DNA of 64,000 nucleotides from Atopsyche davidsoni (GCA_022113835.1 JAILWY010000005.1:4048501-4112500), one strand, 5' to 3'; shown: positions 11,581-24,800, counted from the stretch's first letter. Made by a program: numbers and translations. Notes: a model not told the origin generated them from the letters alone.

Positions 11581-11815
11581 TGGAATTCCACTAAGTACTC
11601 TCTGTCAAAAATATTGAATTTCTTATAATGTTTTAAATGAGAAACAATTCATGAAAATAATAAAAAAAGCCCGATTGAAAGAACAGTCTTTTTTAAATTT
11701 ATTTGTTTATTAAATACTCATAGACGTTTAGCTTATTAGACGTTAAGCTCAACAATACCAGTATGATAAAGAATAAAAGTTTCTTATTGCAAAAAGGTAA
11801 AAAATAAAAGATTTA
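11581..11815. other. Short AT-rich spacer
   Basis: AT-rich sequence between the second palindrome and the 3' end of cuticle gene A. No feature seen. Confidence 0.6.
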
Positions 11816-11938
11816 TATAAATAATCATAATTTATTGATCGGTCATTTACAAAAAAAAAACAAAATAGCACGCAAGGTGGTTTAATCATAAAAACTCAAC
11901 TTGCGTCGATGCAGGTGAGCAAGAGGTCGGCGGAGTGC

Positions 11939-12950
11939 TCACCAGGCGTAGTGCGCGCCCAGCCCGGAGTACGAGGCGTGAGACACCACCGAGGCGGGGG
12001 AGTAAGCCACGGCGGACTTCAGCACGGCAGGGGCGGCGTAAGAGTGGGCGGCGTGCGCGTAGGCAGGGGCGGCGTACGAGTGGGCGGCGTACGCGGGCGC
12101 GGCGTAGCTGGCGTAGGCCGGGGCGGCGTAGCTCTTGGCCACCACTGGAGCGGCGTACGACACGGCGGGAGCGGCGTGAGCGTAAGACAGGGCGGGAGCG
12201 TAGCTCTTGGCGACCACTGGAGCGGCGTACGAGGCCACGGCGGGAGCGTAGCTGGCGTAGGCGGCCTTAGCTACGACGGGAGCGGCGTAGGAGTGAGCGT
12301 AAGCGGGGGCGGCGTAAGAGTGAGCCGCATAGGCGGGGGCGGCGTAAGAGTGAGCCGCATAGGCGGGAGCAGCATAAGAGTGAGCCGCATAAGCGGGAGC
12401 AGCATAAGAGTGACCCGCATAAGCGGGGGCGGCATAAGAGTGTCCCGCATAGGCGGGGGCGGCGTAAGAGTGAGCGGCATAGGCGGGGGCGGCGTAGGCC
12501 TTAGCGACCACCGGGGCTGCCACTGAAGAGTACACGCTGGACACAGCTGGGGCAGACGAGTAGTGAGCCACGGCAGGGGCGTATCCGTGAGATTCGTAGG
12601 CGGGGGCGGCCAACAAACCAGCCTGGGCTGTAGCCAGGGCGGCGAAAAGAACGATCAGCTGCAAATAAACATTACTTTATTTTTAAACAAATAGAGTACA
12701 TAGTTTAGTTGAGTAAAGTATTTATCTGAAATGATTTCACAAAATTAATTGAATATTGCGTATAAATTTTTTTTTATCGTTGCACTCATCCAAAAGAGGA
12801 AGAAATTAAGCACGACCGACTATCACGTAATAATAACAAAAAAATGTATAAATTACACTGTACGCTGAATAATAATCAAGAGTAGACGCGAGACTTAAAA
12901 ACACTACGAACTGAGATATAGAAGAATATTTTCAGTACCTTGAATGCCAT
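11939..12950 (-). CDS. Cuticle protein A (Ala/Pro/Tyr-rich, no retinin-like block)
   Basis: Two exons: 12939-12950 (ATG GCA TTC AAG, donor gtactg) and 11939-12658 (acceptor ttgcag, stop TGA), giving 243 residues. The start is the MAFK exon, since the long exon alone has no in-frame ATG before its signal sequence. Residues 1-18, [18 protein letters not shown], form a secretion signal. The rest is low-complexity [15 protein letters not shown] repeats with VVAK and SYA variants, ending GLGAHYAW. Proteins of this composition are structural, exported by epidermal cells into cuticle. Compared with genes B and C, the roughly 48-residue conserved block (HQSxLRSL to DTRITND) is missing, so it is almost entirely repeat. 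AATAAA on the minus strand (TTTATT at 11831-11836) is a likely polyA signal. Very GC-rich against AT-rich surroundings. Family assignment is firm, exact subfamily is not. Confidence 0.9.
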
Positions 12951-12979
12951 TTTGAGATTTTGTAAAGTAGATCACGATA

Positions 12980-13016
12980 CAATGATAGCTGGACCTGCGA
13001 GCGCGAGGCTTTTATA
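12980..13016 (-). promoter_or_regulatory. Core promoter of cuticle gene A
   Basis: TATAAAA on the minus strand (13010-13016) and TCATTG (A at 12983) are spaced about 33 bp apart. This places the start about 33 nt before the ATG at 12950, a short leader as in the other two genes. Confidence 0.7.
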
Positions 13017-13029
13017 CTTTACCGAGGGC

Positions 13030-16000
13030 GGCGCGACTCATGCTGACAGGTTTTTACCCTCTCTTCGTGGAATCCACGCGCGTTGAAGTCTCCGAGTTTC
13101 CACGAGAAGGGGAATCACAGATATTGGAATGGGGCGATTCGGCGCAAACTGAAGGACATGTGGTTTTTTTTTGTTTGTTTTAAGCGAGTGCTTAAAATAA
13201 ACATTTCTTGTTTATTAATATTACAGGACATTGTTATTATACTTAAATGCATAAAGACTTATTGTATTTTAATTAATTTTTTAGACGTGTGCAACTCCAT
13301 TGGTTTTTGCTTTCATTCGTTGTTAAGACACATTGTCATATTTTTTACCGATAGTACGATTAAATTTGTTTAGTGAGTATGAGTATTAAAATATTAAATT
13401 TTAATGAGACAAAAACTTACCACTACATATTTTAGAATGGTCTGTAATTATTTTCATTGCATCTAATTTGTGTATTTCACATTTATGATTCAACTAGATT
13501 TAACGGCTATTCAGTAGAGAAAATCTTACTTATATTAATTTTCTATTCACAAAAACTGAAAAAAACATTTTTAAAACGAAATCAAATCAAAGGCTCAAAA
13601 TAACGATTTTGTCTAGTTTGTTAAGCTCATAGCTAAATTTTAAATGGCAAAATCATAGTGGTTTATTTCAAATCAACCAATTTTTCATTGGGTAAAGTTT
13701 TAAAGTATTTCATTCTCTGTAGCGCCAAATCGCATTTAGCACCGTATGTGCATTGCCAAATCGGACACGCCGAAACTGCCAGATCGCCCTGGTTCACCTG
13801 GCATGCACCGGAGGCTGCTCACTTGCATCACCTGCATCTCTTTGCTGCACTGTCGCCCATCAGCTCTGGCCTAATGAGTGCGCGAGAGGTCAGCAGTGTG
13901 TGCATTCACAATTAACTCCTTTTAAAAGAAAAGCGAGCATCATTAAGTAGATTGTCTCGAGTTACTTCTCTTTGAATGGCCCATTATTTCGCAACATCGA
14001 ACATCGTTGAGAGGCTGCCATAATCTGTGCTAATCATTTCAGATGCTATCGATACAATCGGCAACGTCAATTAAATCCATTTTCTTTGGTGGTTTTATTT
14101 TATCGCAAAGTATTGCGCTAGAAACGTTTAAGAATAAAAAAACGTACACGTAAGATTAGGTTAGCATATGATTTAATATTTTAATTATGCAATTTGGTTA
14201 TTAGTTTTATTTAATGATTGTTCAAAACATAAAAGCATGTTTTGTAATATGTGACGAAAATATTGTTAACTTCTTGGAAATGCAGATAGCGTAAACTGCA
14301 ATGATTTAATGTTATTTTATAATTATACAAATTAGTGTATTTTTGTTTTTTTAGAGAGTCGTTAAATGTGCATCAATGCAAGCTGAACGTGTTAATTAGT
14401 AATTAAATTATAAATTAGTCCCCATAGTATCATTTGAGATTAAATTCAGAAATGTAAGAAAAAAATAACACAAGTGAACGTGAGAGAAAGGATGTGCTCA
14501 CGACTCATTATGTATTCGCTTAAATAAACGAACAAATATTTTGCACTCAGCAAACGCAATGCTTTAATAGAATGTTAATACTGAGACAGTTTAAGGTAGG
14601 AGCTATCTATAATGTTATGGAAGATTGGTTGTACATTTTATAATTTTTCTCCCATGACGATGCTAAAGTAAGTCTAACAATGTATTATATAGCAATTGCT
14701 AAAGACGACTGTTTTTCAACAAGTTAAAATGAATTCATCTCTTTTAAGTATCCAGTAAAGAGTGATAATGATTTTTGAGTGAATAGAATCATTAAAGAAT
14801 AATCATTATATATATGTATTTTCTCGAAGATCAATAACAAAACAATAAAAAAAAATCAATAAATAATAATTTAAATTAAAAAAATGATATACGGGCAGAA
14901 ATTCTAAAAAAAACCCATACAAGGATTTGAATCAATCGAATAACAATTTGACTATTCTGTATATATTTATAAACATAATATATTTACAGGCATTTACTAG
15001 CAATTTTTTTTTGCGAAATAATACCATGACCCTAAACTTTCAATAGTATTTAATTGAAAAGGATTTCGCATTCAAATCTTGTAAAAACACAATGGCATTT
15101 ATCAAATACGCGCGTTGTTTGATACTCAAATCAAGAGTAGCGGAGATTGAATGACATTTTAGACACATCCACGCAGTCTTTATAAATAAATAAATTAAAC
15201 GTTAATGATACAGACAATCAAAGAAACTATTTTTTTAGTTAGGTATATCAATTCACGGCGTTTCCTCTGAACAACAACATAATTAAGTTATAATTCTTGT
15301 TGTGTGACCTCTAAAAAGCAAAACATCGCGATTAGAATCAACCCTATGGCACTTTTTGGTCTTTGAATTAACGTGTATTTTGAAAAGATATTTAAGGCAT
15401 ATGCTCCAAATGTTAGCATAACAGAGCCCTATCTGATGTGGGCCAAGGATCTGTCATTGTTAACAATATGTTTAACACAACCTTATCAAATTAGAAATAT
15501 AGCACACCGATGTATGTTCTTGAGAAGAAAATTGGTATTGTCATTATAATGATTGAATGACTAGACAAAAAAATGCGTTCACCAGAATACCTAGTATCTA
15601 TTACTTAGGAAATTTAATTTATATCTAATTGTAAATTAGATAAGACAATTTAAAATACTTATTTTACAATTTGATTTATGCCATCTGATTATTTATAATA
15701 AGTAAAAACCATATTCAGTTTTTATTTAGGTATTAATATTTTGATTTTTCAGATTCTTGACTTTGTAATTTTTTTTGTCGATTATTGTTATTTAAACGTT
15801 GATTATGCAAGTAATATCTTAATAAAACAATTTTCAATGTATAGTGAAGTTTTATATTAATAATAACATTATTGTTCATTTTTGAAGCTGTTGGGAGATT
15901 TTTTTGTTCTAATTTGCCAAGGACGTGCTTTTATATTTTGCAATGCTTATGTGTTCAAGAAGTTTACAAGTAGAATGACTTAAGATGGTGTGCATGACAA

Positions 16001-18757
16001 AATGACACCTGTAAGTCGAGAATCAAGCTTCCAAATTCATTATAATTAATGCTTGGATTTCCTCGTTGCAGTATAAAATAGACACAGTTAAAATAAATTC
16101 TATAAATGTAGGCTGTCTATATAAAAAGAATAATTAAAAATAAAGTGTAAGATAAATAATTCAACATTTGAGTCTATTTTTTATGTAATACAGAAACACG
16201 TCAGAATTTATGGCAGTATATGACCAACATAATGTTTTTAAAAAATAATAAAACATGGAATATCTAACTTTTTTCATTAAAAAAAATATTTTTCACAAAT
16301 ATGTGGTATTAAGGTTAATCGTTTTATATTTGTTGGCTGATTATGTTGCTAAGCTGAAAGATGAAATAAAACATGTGTCATATTTCTGAAATTCAACAAT
16401 TGTAAGCAAAACATATAAACAAAATGTCTGGCCACACAAACTGAAGATTATTGATATTATATTATGTAACATAGAAAAAAATGTGGTATTTTTGAGCTCT
16501 AGCTCCTTGAATTTTCACTTTAATAATTATTTATTCCAATAATAATAAATCAAATATATATATAGAGCAGGTTGCATGGCACAGTATAGCTTTTCTTTTT
16601 TAAATTAAAGTCCTTATTTAGATCATCGTATCGGTGTGAAATAACAACTTGGCAATTTATATTATAAAACAGAGCTAAAGGAACCGCCTTCCGTAAGCGC
16701 TATAGATTTCACGATATGCCTCCATCGTCTGATTGAATTTACACATCAGAAATACGCAATGATAACTTTTGTACTACTACTAACATAGAGATGCTAAATA
16801 TATATATTAGTAATATTAAATGTATATTTATTATATATATAACCGATACTCTTTTCGTATACAACATGGCAAATGTCGAATATATTACAAGTAGGAAACA
16901 GCCTCAACCACCTGTTACTGCCTTTTCATTATGATTTCATATCATCAACTCTTCTGATACTTTTAAAATAAAACTAATTATTCACGCATCATGAAGTCTT
17001 AATTTATATAATTGTTAATCAAGTGATAATTAAATAATTTTACCAAGTTACAACGGACATTATGAGACTATCACACGACGTGTAAAAATTACAAATGCCA
17101 GATGAGTTAAGCAGTGCGTCTACCTTAATAAACTATACAATTAATATAAATCTAATAACCCCATGATGGAGACTGTACTCAATCATTAAGACAATTAAAA
17201 TCCATTTACGAATGGCAAATTGAAAGGTAATTTCTACGATAGTTAAATTACTCCACGGGGTGCATAAACTTACGGCCCGTAATATTGATTGCACGTATTC
17301 TGAATCAAAATAAATTTTCCCATATAAACGTCTAATGCAGTGTAACGTAGCCTGAAGGCTTATAGAAGGCACACCTAAATAGGAAATTGTGGTTCTGTAA
17401 ATGTAACAGGATATTGTTGGCAACGTATGCATTTTGTATTTTATCGCACATCCGTTCAAAAAGGATTTGCAATATGTGTGCATGATAAGTGAAGACTTTT
17501 GGTACATAACATTTCGAGATTTTCAACAAAATACTGGGTTTGATGATGTCCTTTCAAGGAAAAAGTATTTTCACTGTGATCTAAAAATTTCCAGTTGTCA
17601 TGTAATTTTATCTTGTCTGTAAAAAAAAAATTTATAAATATGAAGCAGAACTTGAATGTAAATATGTCCTCAATTCGTCTGTCAAATGTACTATGCATAA
17701 TAATGAAATATGCGATTTTCTTAAATATAAAAACGGAATGTTTTAACCAATACAATTTATTGACAATAACAATATAAATATGTTTCGTTTATGTCACGAA
17801 TGATTTAGTTTCGTTTTGCAATGTTTTGAATAAAAAAAAACTTTAATTTTGTTTTATCATAAGATAATATGTTTTTTTTTTAAATTCACGCGTTAGATAC
17901 TATATGAGGATCAATTTTAAAAAGGGATGATTCTGAATCTATTTTCGTTACTGAAAATCAACTAAAATAATTTTATGTTAATGTAGTTTATTTTTATAAA
18001 ATTAATTGTTCAATAGAATTGACATAGTTATCAAGTACTTTTTTTTACTGTAACGTAATTTAAAAGAGCAATGATGATCATAATTAAAATTAACCTTCTT
18101 CGCTACTAAGTGTGCTGTGGAAATTCACCATAAAGCTATGTTGACGTCTTAATTAAGAGCATATTCTTTAATGCATTTGAAAATAAGTATAATATTCTTT
18201 GATGATAATTTACAAAGCGGTCGCATGCAGTGCCCTTTACCACCTTATATGCTAACACATGCGCGTGCATGACTGTAATCAGTAGCTATTAATAATAATT
18301 TGTGTTTTTTCTACACTTTGTTTAATACGGTGATATAACGCCCGAAGGAGAAGGCTGCTGATTGTCAAGTAAAGACTTTTTGTAAATAAGTTTTCATTAG
18401 ATTTTATGGATAATGTCGTCCTTGTGCTTATTCGAACCGACTTAGCAAAAATAACCACGAGAAGCATATATTGCGCTACTGGATTCAAAACTACAGAAAA
18501 ATATAGTTATGATGGATTGTCTTTAAATTTGCATATTTATATTCATGTTTTTTTTTTAAATGATAGGTTATAGGACACGTAAAACTTCATAGGTTTCTGA
18601 TGGAATTTTTATGGACGAACCGCAAATGCAACATACTTTTCGCTAATGCAACTAACTATTTAAAAAAAAATCTCTTTAATTCAATTTTCATTATCGCTTG
18701 TTGGTATATTTAAACCAACATTTTGACGTGTAATAAATAATGTTACCAATAGTCATA

Positions 18758-18803
<46 letters not shown>

Positions 18804-19720
18804 AAAAAAATAAATGTCTATTAATAAAGTAAGGTATATTATTTTCTAGAAAACTGCAGAAAATCCTAATGTAAAAATAAATGTTACATTCGTAAAGATA
18901 TATTATGTATCAATTATCAGTTTCACATCGCATTCAACATTTAACTTTACCAGCTTACATAATTGTGATTGGAAATCAAAGTCAGGTCATATCACCTACT
19001 TGTGTTGAAAAACTAGTGCCCATTAGAGCAGGGGGCACTACAGAATACGGCGCAAAAGCCTCCGGCGTGGGATCGGCCTTATCACTGATGTATCTCGGAG
19101 ATTATCAAAAGCAGCAATCTGTGTTGTATGGTCAATCATGTCTTGCCATCTTAATACCGTTCATTGAAATTCCGCGCATTATTTTGTGACAGTTGCTCTT
19201 TTTCTGAAAAGATTTCCCATATAACTGTATTACTAACCGTTTGTTAAACACCTTGAATTCATGAAAAAAGTTATTGGTTGAATGGAAAGTGTAAAAGTTA
19301 TTTTTTTTTGTTAAATGAGACCAATTAATATAAAAAAGACATGTGAAGGTTTTAAAGCAACAATTTTCGAAGATATTACTTTAGTTAAAATGCTGCCAAA
19401 TAAATTTCATGTGATAAAAAAATTATTATTCTCAAAATATGTGTAAGGAATTCAGAACAGATTATATTTTATTCAATTTTGTTGCTTATGATTTATCTGA
19501 ATTTAATAATAAGTAAGTTCAAAAATAAAAATAAACACTTAAATAAAATATTGTTTTTCACCAGTGATTTAAAAACCTTAATTATTAAAGTGATCTTTTA
19601 GAATATTACTTAGTCCAATTTGTATTAAGGTTTTTTATGAGACAAAACTTAAAAATTGCAGTGTAGGTCTTTTTTTTTAAAAATCATACATAGTGACAAT
19701 AAAACAAGTCATAAAATATA
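13030..19720. other. Intergenic between cuticle genes A and B
   Basis: No confident gene. About 13735-13960 is a GC-rich island with three CACCTG-type E-boxes (TTCACCTGG, ATCACCTGC and nearby). Around 18985-19100 another less AT-rich patch carries a 94-codon open frame without recognisable similarity. The rest is AT-rich. The island near 13.8 kb could be regulatory. Confidence 0.5.
18759..18801. repeat. (TA)n microsatellite
   Basis: About 21 uninterrupted TA units in intergenic sequence. Confidence 0.95.
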
Positions 19721-19864
19721 AATACTTATTTATTAATTAAAAATACAGGCAGGTATATTCTGTGAATAAAAGTAATAAATTCAGATGTGGAATTATTGCT
19801 ACAGATTTAATGTCAACTAGAATTGGGAGCGGTTCAAAAGAATGGTGAAAAGGTCAGTAGCTGA

Positions 19865-21176
19865 TTACCATCCGTAGTTAACTCCATGGCTGGAGGAGTA
19901 GGTGGCGTGAGAGACCACGGGGCCGGGGGCGGCGTAGGAGTGGGCGTAGGCGGGGGCAGGGGCGGCGTAGTGAGCCACGGGGGCGGCGGCGTAGTGGGCA
20001 ACAGGGGCGGCGTGAGCATAGCTCAGCACAGGGGCGGCTACGGCCAGCTTAGCATCGTTGGTGATCCTGGTGTCGTACTTGTGGACGTGAGAGTGAGGAG
20101 TATCCACGGACTTGCCGTAGTGCGACACGGCATGGTCTCCGTCCAGGGAGCGCAGGATGCTCTGGTGGGAAGATCCGATGGCGTGGTGGTCATGAGAGTA
20201 TCCCAAGGCGGGAGCGGCGTAAGAGTGGGCATAGGCTGGGGCGGCGTAAGAAGCGACAGCGGGGGCGGCATACGAGTGAGCGTAAGCGGGGGCGGCGTAC
20301 GATTGCGCGTAGGCGGGGGCAGCATAGGCAGCTTTCACTCCGGAAACAGAAGAGTAGATGGAAGACACAGAGGGGGTGGCTGCGTAGTGAGAAACGGCAG
20401 GGGCGGCGTAAGAGTGAGCTGCGTAGGCGGGAGCGGCGTAGCTCACGGGAGTGGCGATGGTCTTAGAGTAGGAAGCTACTGCGGGAGTAGCGTAAGAGTG
20501 GGCGGCGTAGGCGGGGGCAGCGTAAGAGTGGGCGGCGTAGGCGGGGGCAGCATAAGAGTGAGCTGCGTAGGCTGGAGCGGCGTAAGAGTGGGCTGCATAA
20601 GCTGGGGCAGCATATCCATGAGCCTCGTAGGCGGGGGCGGCCAGAAGACCAGCCTGGGCTGTGGCCAGGGCGGCGAAAAGAACGATCAGCTGCAATAAAA
20701 ATAGCTTTTGTTAGTAATATGCGGCAAAACAACTTTTTTTACAAATGAATACTTATTTTTCATTCTATATTGGATTTAACATATCTTAATAGTTTTCACG
20801 TCTTTTTTCAACATTCAATTAAAACAAAAACAAAAAAATGTTTATCAAGATGTTTCAAATCATTTTAAACAAAACAAAACAATGATAATTCAAGTTTTAC
20901 TACACATCTTTCAAACGTTTACGATCGGTTTTGACTTAAATTTTGGCCATTGTCAGGTGAAAACGTACACTTGAATTAGTCCAAAAAAAATAAGCGATAA
21001 TACAATGTAGAAATATATCAAAACTGTCTGAAGAAACCCTTCAATTCTCAAAGACGTTATTTTTTTTTAAATAATAACTTAATGATATCAACAAAAAAAA
21101 TCTGTCTTTAAATGACAATTATTAATATCACACGTTGCACAATTACTTGATCACATGCAAATACCTTGGTTGCCAT
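19865..21176 (-). CDS. Cuticle protein B (Ala/Pro/Tyr-rich, retinin-like block)
   Basis: Exons 21165-21176 (ATG GCA ACC AAG, donor gtattt) and 19865-20689 (acceptor ttgcag, stop TAA) give 278 residues. The signal peptide is [18 protein letters not shown]. Residues 19-170 are [14 protein letters not shown] repeats broken by [10 protein letters not shown] and [11 protein letters not shown]. Residues about 172-219 form a non-repetitive block with [28 protein letters not shown] and [10 protein letters not shown], resembling the conserved region of retinin-like and alanine-rich low-complexity cuticle proteins. A further repeat tail ends HGVNYGW. The role is a structural cuticle component, secreted. 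A polyA signal is at 19729-19734 (minus strand). It is the middle gene of a head-to-tail cluster. The retinin-like label is from memory of the motif pattern and needs a profile search. Confidence 0.9.
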
Positions 21177-21205
21177 TGCTACTTGTTTGCTGGGAGATCA
21201 CAATC

Positions 21206-21243
21206 GAATGATGCGGTTTGAAGCTCTGGCCGGGCCTTATATA
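21206..21243 (-). promoter_or_regulatory. Core promoter of cuticle gene B
   Basis: TATATAA (21237-21243, minus) lies 34 bp before the A of TCATTC (A at 21209). The sequence around the start, GCATCATTCGATTGTGATC, is the same as in gene C, with the same TATA spacing and a shared CAAACAAG just before the ATG. Confidence 0.8.
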
Positions 21244-21249
21244 CTCGCA

Positions 21250-23533
21250 AGGACCCCAATTTGGGAGCAAGTGTTTGATCGAATTTTGCACAATGGCCTC
21301 TCGGGCAGCTCCGGACTAGAAAGTAATTACGGGTGGTCAAGTCTTTTATGAATTTATTACGTTCCGTAATTATGATTGTTTGTCTCTCCGCAAACAAGCC
21401 ACCATGTGTGCACAGGTGAGGTGCACAATGATCATAATTGCATGTTATTTCGGAGTCTCCAGAGTGATCGACCCACATTCGATTCAGTAAGAGATAAATC
21501 GATTATATATTTTTTCGATTATCTGTTTGCAGATTGCTGTATATTTGATTTTGTGTGCCATTTTTATGTGAATACTCAATATTGATTTTCAGATAAATTT
21601 TTTTACCTTTAAAGAAAAAATATGTTGAAATTGATTTATATAAATTTTTGCCGATAAAACATGTAAAAAGCTTTTGATTCCTTTCTTTATTCTGTTTACT
21701 GCTATTTAACTGTTTTCTATATAAATCTATCTTAGTTTAAACAAATATTTTTAAATGCTTGTTCAGTTTTCAGGTACCAAAAGCTTAAGTTTTCTTTCAT
21801 TGAGTTAAAACCATCTACAGTTTACAAATGCATATTTTCTTTTTTATGAAAATTCTTATGTGCTAGACTTTAAAATATATAAAAGAAAACTAAATAATAA
21901 GAATTTTATTTGGATATTAACCTGTTTTTAGTGTTGAATAAATGGTGGTGAAATGGCGCTTTGAATAAAACTATACTTTACAGTTTATATAGAGCTTTTG
22001 AGTGAATTTTTCACAAATTGTTTAAATTTACGCTTTCATACTTCATAACATTACTTACAAAGTGATTAATACTATGAATATATTTTTTTCTTGTTGTTTA
22101 AAGCTTACTAGCTTACCTTGATGAAAAGGCAAGAAGACTGTGAGATAAAAACTCAGTCATTTTTTTAATCAATATTGTTTAATCATATAAGTTATATTCA
22201 CATGCCAATTTAATAACCATGCAAATCATGACGTCATATCGGTGCACTCAAAACGACTATCTTTTTTGTTTCTTCTTATTCCGGTCTAAATAGATATACC
22301 ATTACTTGTATTCTAACTCACTTCAATGTTTTAAATTTCATCACAACACGTTTGCCATTTGTATACAGGATATCTGATTTCATATTAATACTACCCAACA
22401 ATTTTTAAGAAAATAAATACATTTCATCAAATAACTACACAAAGATGCATGTTTATCTTCTTATATATGCAGACTTGTTATCATTGATTTTATTAAGTTG
22501 AAAAGTTAGCACAATTTTTATAAAAATTGTGATGTATTTTATTTAGAGTCTTCAAAAATGTATAGCCATTATAACTAAAACTTTACAGAAATTAAAAAAT
22601 ACTTACTAAGGTACTTATTAAAGAAGAAAAAATTTTTTTTGATCAATTCAAAGGTTGAGAAATAATGAAAAATATAAAAATTCAAGCTTTTTGAAAAATA
22701 TTATTAAAAGGCATCTTTAAACTGATCAGTTGAAATAAAATATAATGTGTATATTTTTGGGAAATAATTTTACAGTTTTATAAATAAATACGACAGTTAC
22801 ATTTTTAAAATTTTATTTAACGTCATCGACATGGTTAAAAAAAACTCTTGCCCTAAATATTTTTCTTTTCTTTCTATGCTCAATTAAAAAATCCAACCAA
22901 TAATGGTTTATTAGTAAGAAGGTCCATAGTACAATGGTTATGGTGTTATCTCTAATTCCAATTATTTTCTGGGGTAAAATAAAAATAACTTGTCAATGCT
23001 TTTTTAGCTTTTATTTTGCCCAAGTGCATAGAACCTTCGCAAAACTATTAGTAAACCATACTTCATGAAATCAAGGTTTTCTTATTTTTACCGATGAATT
23101 CATAGCACAATTCAATTACCAATGAAATAAACGCGATTGTTTTAATATGTAATAGTTTTTTAACAAAATATGTTTTTATACTATTTTTTATATAAAATTT
23201 ATAAGGTGAAATTAATGTATTATATTGTATGATTATTTCAGCAAATAATTTTATTTTTCTGAGGGCATAACTTTTACTTTTTAGTTTAAAGACATTAGTG
23301 CTCTTATTACAAAAATATATTTTATAGGAATCGGTTACGTAAAGCGATTTGGCATTTTATTATTTTAAATATTAAATGCTATTTTTCTAAACAACACCTT
23401 TAGCTTTAAAAAATATAAGTAGAATTCAAAAGCTTGCTTGTTATATAAATTAACTGTTTAAAATACTATACTTGATTTCCTTGGAAAAAAAATAATTAAA
23501 TTCTATGTGAACAAATAAATAAAATTCAATATA
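21250..23533. other. Intergenic upstream of cuticle gene B
   Basis: No gene seen. AT-rich, apart from 21300-21480 next to the promoter. A composite of an octamer ATGCAAAT (22219-22226) and a perfect CRE TGACGTCA (22229-22236) lies about 1 kb upstream of the gene B promoter. At about 22921-22950 a tRNA A-box-like sequence (TAGTACAATGG) occurs without a B box. Confidence 0.5.
22219..22236. promoter_or_regulatory. Octamer plus CRE composite site
   Basis: ATGCAAAT and TGACGTCA are separated by 2 bp. These are consensus sites for POU-domain and CREB/ATF-type factors. The position upstream of a cuticle gene is suggestive, but binding is inference only. Confidence 0.35.
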
Positions 23534-24800
23534 TACGGTGTGTGCATAATTTTTTTCGTGAAATTGGAGCTTAATTATAAAAAATAGGTACAATATATTC
23601 TATTCAAAGTATTGTCCATCGCTAGCCATTTTTTCCCATCTTTCGGGCAAATTATGGATTCCATCCCAAAAGAACTGTTCGTCTTTTGAAGCCAAGAAAG
23701 AATCAAGCCAATTTTTGATACCCTGTTCAGAAGTGAAGCGTATTCCAAAAAGGGCATTCTGCATCGATTGAAACAAGTGGTAGTCGGAAGGGGCAAGGTC
23801 TGGGCTATACGGCAAGTGAGGCAGAACTTCCCATCTACTGTTTTCCAAATAGGTTTTAACCGATTTAGCAACATGTGGTCGAGCATTGTCATGTTGGAAA
23901 ATTAAAGACTCGTGCCTGGTCGCATATTCTGGCCGTTTTTCTGCCAATGCTCACTTCAAACGCATTAATTGTTGTCTGTAAAACTTGCCCGTGATAGTTT
24001 GGCCTGGTTTCAGCAGTTCATAGTGGATGACACTCTTCTGATCCCACCAACTACACAGCATTACCTTGGCGCCATGAATATTTGGCCTGGCCGTCGATGT
24101 TGATGCATGTCCGGGCTTACCCCATGATTTTTTACGCTTCAAGTTGTCGTAGCAATTTCATTTTTCATCACCAGTGATGATACGATGCAAAAATGACTTC
24201 TTTTTGTGGCGTTCAAGCAGCATTTCCAAAATGCAAAATCGCCTTTCGACGTCTCTCGGCTTCAATTTATGTGGCACCCAATTTCCTTGCTTTTGAATCA
24301 TTCCCAATGCTTTTAAGTGTCTTAAAATTATTGTTCAATCAACTCCCAATGGTTCTGCGAGTTCTGCTTGCATTTGACACGAATCTTTATCGAGCAATGC
24401 CTCTAACTCTCCATCTTTGAATTTTTTTGGTTGGCCTGGACATTCTTTGTCATCCACATCGAAATCATCATTGTTAAAGCGTCGAAACCAGTTCTCACGT
24501 TTTTTGTGATGGATCATGTTCACCATAAACTTCACACAGCAATCGGTTTCAGCTGGTTTTTTCTTCCAATTGAAACAGAAAAGTAAAGCTTCCCGCAAAT
24601 TGCGTTTTGTTGGTACAAAAGTTGACATGTTGAGAGCTCAAAAAAAAATGTTGTATACTTTTTAGCGATATGACATATACTGAAAACAAAAGCGCAACAA
24701 GTGTTCTTACACAATAGAATGTTAAAGTATAGCCTGTTGCGATTCAAAAGTAATAACGCCATCTCTTAAAAAATCCAAAAAAATTAATGCACACACCGAA
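23534..24800 (-). mobile_element. Mariner transposon, nearly full length
   Basis: The terminal inverted repeats begin TACGGTGTGTGCATAA at 23534 and, on the other strand at 24800, TTCGGTGTGTGCATTA. TA dinucleotides flank both ends (23532-23533 and 24801-24802), as expected for mariner target-site duplication. Length is about 1267 bp, typical of the family. The transposase reads on the minus strand. The element lies between cuticle genes B and C, beginning some 60 bp beyond the likely polyA signals of gene C (TTTATT at 24859 and 24876). Confidence 0.93.
23600..24628 (-). pseudogene. Mariner transposase (DD34D) with three in-frame TGA codons
   Basis: One uninterrupted reading frame of 343 codons starts at ATG 24626-24628 (MSTFVPTKRNLREALLFCF) and ends with TAG at 23600. 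No frameshift is seen. Stops occur at codon 98 (24335-24337), codon 157 (24158-24160) and codon 226 (23951-23953), all TGA. Family landmarks are present: WVPHKL (family WVPHEL), TGDEK with D154, HDNARPH with D247, and YSPDLAPSD with D282. The spacings of 92 and 34 residues fit the DD34D triad exactly. Codon 157 sits where the family normally has Trp after TGDEK, so TGG to TGA is likely. The other two are compatible with CGA to TGA decay. This copy cannot make full transposase, but its termini look intact, so mobilisation in trans is conceivable. Confidence 0.92.

Noticed and set aside
11909..12526. Long Gly/Val/Arg-rich open frames on the plus strand opposite cuticle gene A (and similarly 19886-20698 and 25050-25898)
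   Set aside because: They are the antisense reading of GCN/CCN/TAY-rich repeats, which rarely contain stop complements. The minus strand has signal peptides, splice sites and promoters.
17133..17777. Overlapping open frames of 60-124 codons on both strands
   Set aside because: AT-rich, overlapping in several frames, without splice context or protein-like motifs.
22921..22975. tRNA-like start (TAGTACAATGG A-box) near 22.93 kb
   Set aside because: No B box, no anticodon arm and no acceptor stem.
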